Assembly (NCBI GenBank): GCA_002420085.1
Contig: DIHI01000087.1
Span: 64,948 to 70,455 of the forward strand
Direction of reading: 5' to 3'
From: Lysobacterales bacterium UBA5700
Lineage (GTDB): Bacteria; Pseudomonadota; Gammaproteobacteria; Xanthomonadales; Xanthomonadaceae
DNA length: 5,508 bases
Positions 1-5,508 of the stretch are shown piece after piece. Under the pieces are notes generated by a model. It was given only the letters and a program-made list of their open reading frames with translations. It did not search any database and was not told the origin of the DNA. Within the stretch, counting starts at the first letter, position 1. Each line of letters opens with the position of its first letter. The translations under genes and the position numbers were made by a program.

Positions 1-555
1 GCCGGTGAGGCCGGCCGTGGTTTCGCGGTGGTCGCCGACGAGGTCCGCAATCTCTCGGAGCGCTCGACCGCCTTCAACGAACAGATCCGCAAACTGGTCA
101 ACAGCTCCCGCGAAGCGATCGGCCGGGTGCGCGACCTGGCATCGGACGACCGCAACCGCTCGCGCAGCGCCCGCGACGAGTCGGCTCGGCTGCTCGACCG
201 ACTGGCGGTGATGAACAGCGAAATGACCAGCGGGGTGCAGGAAATCGCCAATCACTCCGGCGCGATCGATGCCTCGGTCGTGGAAGCCGTGCGCTCGCTG
301 CAATTCGAGGACATCGTCGTGCAATCGCTGGACACGGTCAGCCGTCATCTCGACCGCCTCGATGCCATCAACGAGGAAGCCAACGCCCTTCAGAACCTGC
401 TGCACCGGACCGGCAACGACCGCAGCGGCGAGATGGTCCGCGCCCTGCACCAGTTCGCCGACCGCATCCGCCAGTTGCGTGGTGAATGGCAGGCACCGGT
501 TCACAAGCCGGTCACCCAGAAGACCATGGACGCCGGTACGGTCGAACTGTTCTGA
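1..555 (+). CDS. Methyl-accepting chemotaxis protein, C-terminal part (5' end outside window)
   Basis: This is the last 184 residues of a chemoreceptor that would dock to CheW and CheA in a polar or cytoplasmic signalling array. The window opens in the hairpin tip: AGEAGRGFAVVADEVRNLSE is the hallmark conserved stretch of the MCP signalling domain. The following residues form the descending coiled-coil helix. There is no membrane segment in the visible part and no C-terminal NWETF-type pentapeptide for CheR binding. The helix carries LQFEDIVVQ (nt 298-324), whose D-x-x-x-Q spacing matches the catalytic motif of the phosphatase CheZ. The protein ends in TVELF, a short acidic-hydrophobic tail that from memory recurs in related receptors. 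The reading frame is open from base 1 to the TGA at 553-555, so the sensor and HAMP parts lie upstream. Family assignment is firm; ligand and sensing mode cannot be told. Confidence 0.95.
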   Translation, partial: AGEAGRGFAVVADEVRNLSERSTAFNEQIRKLVNSSREAIGRVRDLASDDRNRSRSARDESARLLDRLAVMNSEMTSGVQEIANHSGAIDASVVEAVRSLQFEDIVVQSLDTVSRHLDRLDAINEEANALQNLLHRTGNDRSGEMVRALHQFADRIRQLRGEWQAPVHKPVTQKTMDAGTVELF

Positions 556-565
556 TCCCAGCCGG

Positions 566-574
566 TGCTATGCT
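566..574 (+). promoter_or_regulatory. Possible extended -10 promoter element
   Basis: TGCTATGCT matches the extended -10 pattern TGnTATnnT. It begins 10 bases after the chemoreceptor stop codon and ends 27 bases before the next start codon. No good -35 hexamer is visible 16-18 bases upstream, as is common for extended -10 promoters. If real, it would let the downstream gene be transcribed apart from the chemoreceptor. It rests on one short motif. Confidence 0.35.
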
Positions 575-601
575 GCTGCCGTCACAATCGACGGCAGGCG
601 C

Positions 602-1393
602 ATGGCGGCAGGCGAGTCCACACGCAGCACGAAAGCGGATGGCCCATCCGACCCATGGCCCGGACCGAGCGATCCGGGCCATGCCCTGTTCGCACGACTC
701 GAATCGGAACGGGCCTCGATCGCCCGCCGCCTGCACGACGGCCCGGCCCAGAGCCTGACCGCCTGCCTGCTGGCGCTCGACGACGACGGCGAACTCGATC
801 CCGACACCCGGCACGCCCTGCTCGACGAACTGCGCTCGGCCCTGGCCGAACTGCGAATCCTCTCGCAGCGCCTGAAACCGCTGGCTGCCGACTGCCGCGA
901 TCCACTGCCGGCCCTGCTGGCCTGGCTGCATGCCGGCCATTCACAGGGCATCCTGCATCGGATCGAACCCGGCCACCTGCCCGCGCTCGACATCGCCGAG
1001 CCCACGGCCCGTCTGATCTACCGCCTGGCCCAGGAATCCATCCTGGCGGTCATCGCCCTGACCAACGACCGCAACACCGGCGCACTCCCGCACGTCAGCC
1101 TGCACGCATCGACCGATGGCCGGCAGGTGCGGATCACGCTTGATCTGGCCGGCGAGTTCGACAGCGCATCGAACGACGGGCAACATCCCTGGCTGGCCAC
1201 GCTCTCGGCCATGGCCGACCTGTTGATCGCACAGGGTGGCCGCGCCGATATCGAAATCGCAGGCAACCATCTGCGCATCCAGATCGAACCGACGCCAAGC
1301 CAGCCACCGGGCAACGATCACGCTGACGACGAATCGACGGCATGCGCGAGCCATGCACGACCCGCGCATGGCCAGCACCGCAACACCACCTGA
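602..1393 (+). CDS. HisKA_3-type histidine-kinase-like protein with degenerate ATP-binding domain
   Basis: This encodes a soluble 263-residue protein with no transmembrane or sensor domain. After a Pro/Ser/Asp-rich leader (1-30), residues 34-95 form a two-helix dimerisation and phosphoacceptor domain of the NarL/DegS (HisKA_3) class. ERASIARRLHDGPAQSL carries the phosphoacceptor candidate H45 (nt 734-736) and the motif H45-D46-x-x-x-Q50, used by this family for response-regulator dephosphorylation. Residues 134-230 keep the outline of a HATPase_c fold (YRLAQESI, then LIAQGGRADIEI). However, the N-box Asn is replaced by Ala149, the G1 DxGxG reads DLAGEF, and the G2 glycine motif is absent. ATP binding is therefore unlikely. 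A hydrophilic His/Ala/Asp-rich tail (231-263) follows. ATG602 is the first start after the chemoreceptor stop (46-base gap), and the next in-frame Met is residue 204. The ribosome site is weak (GGCAGG just upstream). The inferred role is phosphotransfer or phosphatase; the partner is unknown. Confidence 0.82.
   Translation: MAAGESTRSTKADGPSDPWPGPSDPGHALFARLESERASIARRLHDGPAQSLTACLLALDDDGELDPDTRHALLDELRSALAELRILSQRLKPLAADCRDPLPALLAWLHAGHSQGILHRIEPGHLPALDIAEPTARLIYRLAQESILAVIALTNDRNTGALPHVSLHASTDGRQVRITLDLAGEFDSASNDGQHPWLATLSAMADLLIAQGGRADIEIAGNHLRIQIEPTPSQPPGNDHADDESTACASHARPAHGQHRNTT
1341..1372 (+). repeat. Two overlapping, mutually exclusive inverted repeats near the 3' end of the kinase-like gene
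   Basis: CATGCGCG (1341-1348) pairs perfectly with CGCGCATG (1363-1370), giving 8 bp with a 14-base loop. GCCATGC (1350-1356) pairs perfectly with GCATGGC (1366-1372), giving 7 bp with a 9-base loop. Both use 1366-1370, so only one can form at a time. They lie 19-50 bases before the stop codon. No T-run follows. They may simply reflect GC-rich coding sequence, or may affect the end of the transcript. Confidence 0.4.
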
Positions 1394-1458
1394 CAGGTCT
1401 GCCGTTCTCGAACATGAACGATAGCCAGAAAACCAGCAATCTTCGGAATTCGATTCGT

Positions 1459-1484
1459 GAACGGCATCGAAACAGTGGCCGTTC
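1459..1484 (+). repeat. Inverted repeat in the spacer after the kinase-like gene
   Basis: GAACGGC (1459-1465) and GCCGTTC (1478-1484) form a perfect 7-bp stem with a 12-base loop, extendable by two G-U pairs. It begins 65 bases after the stop codon of the kinase-like gene and no T-run follows. It could be a Rho-type or processed 3' end, an operator for the nuclease gene, or chance. Confidence 0.35.
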
Positions 1485-1518
1485 GTCGGCTGTCATCGCA
1501 TTGACGTCGTGAGCGAGT

Positions 1519-1524
1519 TATGAT
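1519..1524 (+). promoter_or_regulatory. Weak -10 candidate for the nuclease gene
   Basis: TATGAT matches the -10 consensus at five of six positions and lies in the least GC-rich part of the spacer. A TTGACG hexamer at 1501-1506 resembles a -35 element, but it is only 12 bases away, too close for a normal sigma-70 promoter, and nothing better sits at 17 bases. Transcription from here would give a leader of roughly 110 bases before the start at 1640. Confidence 0.25.
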
Positions 1525-1545
1525 TCGTCCACAGTAAATGTGATC

Positions 1546-1608
1546 GCGTAGGCAGTTGGCGCCTGCGTCCATTGGTGGCTAACCGGTTCGGATCAGATTC
1601 GCGCCGGT
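1546..1608 (+). other. Possible structured leader: two stem-loops upstream of the nuclease gene
   Basis: CGTAGGC (1547-1553) pairs with GCCTGCG (1561-1567) with one G-U pair and a 7-base loop; a further G-U pair is possible at 1546-1568. ACCGG (1582-1586) pairs with CCGGT (1604-1608), with an extra U-G pair inside. I compared the stretch with the c-di-GMP-I riboswitch consensus and tRNA arms and it does not match either. The structures are short and may be incidental. Confidence 0.25.
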
Positions 1609-1626
1609 GCTTTCTGTTTGTGGTTC

Positions 1627-1634
1627 AAGGGGAG
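1627..1634 (+). promoter_or_regulatory. Ribosome binding site that fixes the nuclease start
   Basis: AAGGGGAG is a strong purine-rich Shine-Dalgarno sequence ending 5 bases before ATG1640. It favours this start over the upstream in-frame TTG/ATG possibilities (for example 1607), which would put 11 polar residues including a Cys ahead of an otherwise standard signal peptide. An ATG at 1635 is out of frame. Confidence 0.8.
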
Positions 1635-1639
1635 ATGTC

Positions 1640-4600
1640 ATGAATCCGTGGTCCGTGTTGGCGCGCACTGGCGCGCTGCTTCTGCTTGCCGTTTCGATTC
1701 CCGCACATGCCGATGTCGTGGTCAGCCAGGTCTATGGCGGCGGCGGCAACTCCGGTGCGCCGATCCGCAGCGACTTCATCGAACTGTTCAATGACGGCAA
1801 CACAGCGGTCAGCCTCGATGGCTGGTCGGTCCAGTACGCCTCGGCAACCGGTACCACTTGGACGCGCACCGATCTGTCCGGCAGCATCGCCCCAGGCGGC
1901 TATTACCTGGTCAAACAGGCCGATGGCGCCAATACCGCCGCCCCGGCCCTGCCGACGCCTGATGCCATCGGCACCATCGCCATGGCCTCGACCAATGGCA
2001 AGGTCGCCCTGGTGTCCAGCACCACCACGCTCAGCGGCGCCTGCCCGCTCGGCAGCACGGCCACGATCGTCGATTTCGTCGGCTTCGGCGGCACCGCCAG
2101 TTGTTTCGAGGGCAGCGGTCCGACCCCGGTCCTGAGCAACACCCTGGCCGCGCTGCGCGCCGCCGACGGCTGCACCGACAGTGACGACAACAGCGCCGAT
2201 TTCTCGACCGGCACGCCGGCACCGCGCAACAGCGCCTCGCCGAGCAACGACTGCGGCGGCGGTGGCGGCACCGATCCCACCCCGCCGAGCGGCAGCGGCA
2301 GCGCCAACCCGGCCTCGGCCGATGTCGGCAGCCCGGTGCTGTTCACCGTCGATGTCACACCGGGCAGCAACCCGGAGAGCACCGGCCTGACCGTCACCGG
2401 CGATTTCACCGCCATCGGTGGCGGCAATGCGGTCGCCTTCAGTGCCGCACCCGGCAGCACCAGCTTCTCCGTCAGCGTCACTATCGCTGCCGGCACCACA
2501 CCCGGCGACAAGACCCTGCCGATCAGCATCGCGGACGCCGAAAGCCGGACTGGCAACACCCAGATCCTGCTCACCGTCACCAGCAGCGGCGGGGGTGGCG
2601 GCGACCTCACAGGGGTGGTAATCAGCCAGGTCTACGGCGGCGGCGGCAATTCCGGCGCCACCCTGCGCAATGACTTCATCGAACTGTTCAACCCCGGCAG
2701 CACGGCGATCTCGCTCGATGGCGCCTCGGTGCAATACACCTCATCGACTGGGACCACCTGGCAGGTCACCGCACTCAGCGGCAGCATCCCCGCCCAGGGC
2801 TACTACCTGGTCCAGCAGGCGGCGGGAACCGGCGGCAGCCAGGATCTGCCGACACCCGATGCGATCGGCACCATCGCCATGGCCGGTGCCAATGGCAAGG
2901 TCGCCCTGGTCGGCTCGACCACGGCCCTGTCCGGCGCCTGCCCGATCGGCGGAGCCGCCAGCATTGCCGACTTCGTCGGCTATGGCACTGCCAACTGCTT
3001 CGAGGGCAGTGGTGCCGCCTCGGCGTTGAGCAATACCACCGCCGCGTTCCGCCTCGGCGACGGCTGCACCGATACCGATGTCAACTCGGCCGACTTCACC
3101 ACCGGCGCCCCGGCACCGCGCAACAGCGCCTCGGCCAGCAAGGACTGCGATGCCCCGCCGCCGCCGGTGGTGGTGGTACCGATTGCCTCGATCCAGGGCA
3201 CCGGCAATGTGTCGCCGCTGCTCGGCGAAGTGGTCACCGTCGAAGGCATCGTCACCGCCCGCAAGTCGAACGGCTACTTCGTACAGACCCCGGACGCCGA
3301 GGTGGATGCCGACCCGACCACCTCGGAAGGTCTGTTCGTATTCACCACCAGCGCCGGCGCCCCGGCGACGGCCCAGGTCGGCAATCGCGTCCAGGTGACC
3401 GGTACGGTGGCGGAATTCACCCCGTCCTCGGCACCGCACCAACTGCCACTGAGCCAACTCACTTTCGCCACCACCACCCTGATCGACACCGGCCATCCGC
3501 TGCCGACCCCGGTCGTTCTTGGTGTGGCTGAAACCAGCCCGACCAACCCGGCCGATTTCCTTGAGCGGTTCGAGGGCATGCGGGTATCGGTCAGCGATCT
3601 GACCGTGACCGCGCCGTCCTCGGCAACCATCACCGAGTCGCAGGCCACCGCCAACCCGACCGGCGTGTACTACGGCGTGGTCACCGGCATCGGCCGGCCG
3701 CTGCGCGAAGAAGGCGTCTCAGTGCTGGATGTGACCCCGTTCCCGGCCGGCGTCAATCCGCCGCTGTTCGACGCCAACCCGGAGCGTCTGCGCATCGACA
3801 GTCGCGGTGCCGGTGGCGCGCCGATCGAGGTCAACGCCGGTGATCGGGTGAGCGGTCTGGTCGGCGTGCTCGACTACGCCTTCGCAACCTACTCGCTGCT
3901 GCCTGACCCGACCTCGCCGCCGACCGTCACGGCGGTGAGCCAGCCGAGTCCGGCACGGGCCGCCGAGCCCGGTGAAATCACCATCGCCAGCTTCAACGTC
4001 CAGCGCCTGTTCGACGACGACAGTGGCAACAATGTCGGCGGCTCGCCGACCCTGACCACCGCCGCCTACCAGGCGCGGCTGGCCAAGACCGCCAATGCCC
4101 TGTGCGCCTTCCTCGGCACGCCGGACATCATCGGCATCGTCGAGATCGAGGGCATCGACGCCCTCACCGACCTCGCCGACGCAGTCAACAGCAACCTGCC
4201 CGGCACCTGCACCAGCAACCCGAACTACACCGCCTTCCTGGAAGAAGGCAACGATGTCGGTGGCATCGATGTCGGCTTCCTGGTCAAGACCGCGCCGGTC
4301 GCCACCAGCCTGCCGCGCGTCTCGGTCATCGAGGTGGTGCAGGAAGGCAAGAACGCCCTTCAGGTCAACCCGGACAGCAGCACTGCCCTGCTCAACGACC
4401 GCCCGCCGCTGCGGCTGTCGGCGGTGGTCAATGGCGACCTGGGCGAGAGCCTGCCGCTGACCGTGATCGCCAACCATCTGCGTTCGCTGGGTGGCATCAA
4501 TGACCTGGCTGGCGGCTCAAACGGCTGGGCCAGCGACGGCGCGCGTATCCGCGACAAGCGCGTCAAGCAGGCGCAGTTCCTGGCGGATCTGGTCCAAGCC

Positions 4601-5419
4601 CGCCAGGTTGCCGATCCGGACGAGGCGATCGTGCTGCTCGGTGATTTCAATGCCTTCGAGTTCAGCGATGGCTACGCCGATGTGATGGGCATCGTCACCG
4701 GCCTGCCGGCGACCGCCGACCGCGTAGTCACCCACGGCACCAGCCCGATCGACCCGACCCTGCTCAACCTGACCCTGGTCAAGCCGACCGCCGAACGCTA
4801 CTCGTTCGTGTTCGACGGCAGCGCCCAGACGCTCGACCACATCGTGGTCAACGGCGCCCTGCTGGCCCAGACCGAGTCGGTCGATGCCGATCACGCCCGC
4901 ATCAATGCCGACTTCAGCGTAGCCGACTTCGGTGACTTCACCGTGCCGACCCGAGTGTCCGACCACGACCCGGTGATCGCCTACCTCCGGCCGATCGTAC
5001 CGACCTCGGCCGACCTGTCGATCGCCACGCTGCGCGCTGGCATGCCGGTGTTGTTCGCCTGGATGGATCAGCGGTTCACCACGGTCGTGCGCAACGCCGG
5101 CCCCGATTCGGCACGTCGGCCGACTGTGGTGATCTCGTTCGATGACGGCGACGCCCAATCATCGATCGACGCTCCCGACGGCTGGGACTGCACCCAGGAT
5201 GAAGCGCTTGAACAGCGGATCGCCTACGTCTGCCGGCTGGATGGCGAAATGGCTCCGCGCGGAGTCGCTCGCTTCGATGTCACCGCCCGCTGGACCCGCA
5301 AGCTGCCGCGCCAGATCCTCACGCTCGGCGCCCGGGTGTTCTCCGACAGCGACGACGTGAGACCGGCCAACAACAGCCGCTCGATCCGGCTGCGGGTGAT
5401 CGGACCGCTCGCCCGCTGA
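1640..5419 (+). CDS. Secreted ExeM/NucH-like nuclease (DNase I-like fold) with two lamin-tail domains
   Basis: This encodes a 1259-residue exported protein, expected to cut extracellular DNA. Residues 1-24 are a Sec signal peptide (Arg9, hydrophobic GALLLLAVSI, cleavage after AHA). Then come lamin-tail domain 1 (about 26-205), a Gly5-flanked Ig-like beta-sandwich (211-316), lamin-tail domain 2 (326-503), a Pro/Val linker, an OB-fold region typical of this family (about 513-620, GEVVTVEGIVTA) and its extension to 770. The endonuclease/exonuclease/phosphatase domain (779-1117) has the metal and catalytic residues expected from DNase I: N786 (SFNV), E835, H946 (ANHLRS), D1002 and N1004 (GDFNAF), D1066 (LDHI), D1108 and H1109 (SDHDPV). 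Residues 1122-1254 resemble a DUF11 beta-sandwich. All twelve Cys fall in even groups within domains, which fits an oxidising location. From memory, Shewanella ExeM is about 870 residues; the extra length here comes from the second lamin-tail domain, the Ig-like domain and the C-terminal domain. No GlyGly-CTERM or LPXTG anchor is seen. Substrate preference and export route are inferred. Confidence 0.93.
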   Translation: MNPWSVLARTGALLLLAVSIPAHADVVVSQVYGGGGNSGAPIRSDFIELFNDGNTAVSLDGWSVQYASATGTTWTRTDLSGSIAPGGYYLVKQADGANTAAPALPTPDAIGTIAMASTNGKVALVSSTTTLSGACPLGSTATIVDFVGFGGTASCFEGSGPTPVLSNTLAALRAADGCTDSDDNSADFSTGTPAPRNSASPSNDCGGGGGTDPTPPSGSGSANPASADVGSPVLFTVDVTPGSNPESTGLTVTGDFTAIGGGNAVAFSAAPGSTSFSVSVTIAAGTTPGDKTLPISIADAESRTGNTQILLTVTSSGGGGGDLTGVVISQVYGGGGNSGATLRNDFIELFNPGSTAISLDGASVQYTSSTGTTWQVTALSGSIPAQGYYLVQQAAGTGGSQDLPTPDAIGTIAMAGANGKVALVGSTTALSGACPIGGAASIADFVGYGTANCFEGSGAASALSNTTAAFRLGDGCTDTDVNSADFTTGAPAPRNSASASKDCDAPPPPVVVVPIASIQGTGNVSPLLGEVVTVEGIVTARKSNGYFVQTPDAEVDADPTTSEGLFVFTTSAGAPATAQVGNRVQVTGTVAEFTPSSAPHQLPLSQLTFATTTLIDTGHPLPTPVVLGVAETSPTNPADFLERFEGMRVSVSDLTVTAPSSATITESQATANPTGVYYGVVTGIGRPLREEGVSVLDVTPFPAGVNPPLFDANPERLRIDSRGAGGAPIEVNAGDRVSGLVGVLDYAFATYSLLPDPTSPPTVTAVSQPSPARAAEPGEITIASFNVQRLFDDDSGNNVGGSPTLTTAAYQARLAKTANALCAFLGTPDIIGIVEIEGIDALTDLADAVNSNLPGTCTSNPNYTAFLEEGNDVGGIDVGFLVKTAPVATSLPRVSVIEVVQEGKNALQVNPDSSTALLNDRPPLRLSAVVNGDLGESLPLTVIANHLRSLGGINDLAGGSNGWASDGARIRDKRVKQAQFLADLVQARQVADPDEAIVLLGDFNAFEFSDGYADVMGIVTGLPATADRVVTHGTSPIDPTLLNLTLVKPTAERYSFVFDGSAQTLDHIVVNGALLAQTESVDADHARINADFSVADFGDFTVPTRVSDHDPVIAYLRPIVPTSADLSIATLRAGMPVLFAWMDQRFTTVVRNAGPDSARRPTVVISFDDGDAQSSIDAPDGWDCTQDEALEQRIAYVCRLDGEMAPRGVARFDVTARWTRKLPRQILTLGARVFSDSDDVRPANNSRSIRLRVIGPLAR
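1715..2254 (+). repeat. Lamin-tail domain, copy 1 of an internal duplication
   Basis: Residues 26-205 of the nuclease begin VVVSQVYGGGGNSGA and contain DFIELFN...SLDGWSVQY, the core of the lamin-tail (LTD) fold. Cysteines 135, 155, 178 and 205 could form two disulfides. By hand alignment it is identical to copy 2 at about 129 of 178 aligned positions, with two single-residue gaps. Lamin-tail domains are commonly fused to secreted nucleases and are thought to aid surface or DNA binding; no role is shown here. Confidence 0.88.
2615..3148 (+). repeat. Lamin-tail domain, copy 2 of an internal duplication
   Basis: Residues 326-503 repeat copy 1 exactly 300 residues later, until the first gap near residue 402. 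VVISQVYGGGGNSGA, DFIELFN and the ending APAPRNSASxSxDC are shared, and the four cysteines (434, 453, 476, 503) are conserved. Many differences are conservative and synonymous changes are frequent, so the duplication is not recent. The Trp of the first copy's DGWSVQY is Ala here. Confidence 0.88.
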
Positions 5420-5427
5420 GCGCATGC

Positions 5428-5457
5428 CGCCGACCCCGATGCACATCGGGGTCGGCG
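5428..5457 (+). terminator. Hairpin terminator after the nuclease gene
   Basis: CGCCGACCCCGAT (5428-5440) pairs perfectly with ATCGGGGTCGGCG (5445-5457): 13 bp, 10 of them G-C, with the loop GCAC. It starts 8 bases after the TGA. No T-run follows (AGCAACC), so it is not a textbook intrinsic terminator. It may act as a U-less terminator, a 3'-end stabiliser or a two-way terminator if a convergent gene lies beyond the window. Confidence 0.65.
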
Positions 5458-5508
5458 AGCAACCGGTGTGAATCACCTGTCAGCCGGTCGGGCATGACCA
5501 GGCAGAAC
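5458..5508. other. Unassigned 3' flank
   Basis: These 51 bases contain no recognisable gene start, promoter or RNA. On the minus strand one short frame reaches a TGA at 5473-5475, which could be the end of a convergent gene, but only 11 codons are visible and none is diagnostic. Confidence 0.3.

Noticed and set aside
269..601. Upstream extension of the kinase-like reading frame inside the chemoreceptor gene
   Set aside because: It overlaps the well-conserved chemoreceptor frame, its translation is Arg/Ser/Pro-rich shadow sequence, and ATG602 directly precedes the recognisable protein.
1414..1512. Small 32-codon plus-strand ORF in the spacer (MNDSQKTSNL...)
   Set aside because: It has no convincing ribosome binding site and no recognisable features, and its length is expected by chance.
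1501..1524. TTGACG ... TATGAT as a standard sigma-70 promoter
   Set aside because: The spacing is 12 bases instead of about 17, so the pair cannot be used together; only the -10 candidate was kept, at low confidence.
1582..1608. tRNA T-arm-like stretch (GGTTCGGATC)
   Set aside because: No flanking acceptor, D or anticodon arms can be built around it.
1625..2734. Long minus-strand open frame opposite the nuclease
   Set aside because: It is a Gly/Ala/Arg-rich shadow caused by high G/C at third codon positions of the nuclease gene; no domain or ribosome site supports it. The same applies to the other minus-strand frames (2741-3496, 3719-4477, 4517-5158).
1715..3148. Mobile or recombination repeat
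   Set aside because: The two copies are in frame, diverged at many sites and bounded by domain edges, so this is a protein-domain duplication, not an insertion element.

Overview
The window looks like chromosomal DNA of a GC-rich, Gram-negative, probably gammaproteobacterial organism. The genes are strongly G/C-biased at third codon positions. The chemoreceptor belongs to the type that ends in a short ...VELF tail, and the large exported nuclease resembles the ExeM/NucH enzymes of Shewanella and Xanthomonadales-like bacteria. The taxon is an inference from gene content; no rRNA or other marker is present. All three genes lie on the + strand. I see no tRNA, rRNA, CRISPR array, insertion sequence or phage gene.

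Region 1 (1-1393) is a signalling pair. It starts inside a methyl-accepting chemotaxis protein, of which only the cytoplasmic signalling tip and C-terminus are present (1-555). After a 46-base gap with a possible extended -10 element comes a 263-residue soluble protein (602-1393). It has an intact NarL/DegS-type (HisKA_3) phosphoacceptor helix hairpin, but its ATP-binding domain has lost the usual N, G1 and G2 box residues. Both proteins carry a DxxxQ motif of the kind used by CheZ and by HisKA_3 phosphatases, so this pair may control the phosphorylation state of a response regulator encoded elsewhere.

Region 2 (1394-1639) is a 246-base spacer, visibly less GC-rich than the genes. It holds inverted repeats, a weak promoter candidate, two possible leader stem-loops and a strong ribosome binding site.

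Region 3 (1640-5419) is one gene for a 1259-residue secreted nuclease. The order is: signal peptide, lamin-tail domain, Gly-flanked beta-sandwich, second lamin-tail domain, OB-fold region, DNase I-like endonuclease/exonuclease/phosphatase domain with a full active site, and a DUF11-like C-terminal beta-sandwich. The likely job is to degrade extracellular DNA for nutrition, biofilm remodelling or both. A perfect 13-bp hairpin follows the stop codon. The last 51 bases hold no feature I can name.

The most notable points are the kinase-dead histidine-kinase-like protein with an intact HDxxxQ motif beside a chemoreceptor with a CheZ-like motif, and the internal duplication of the lamin-tail domain in the nuclease.
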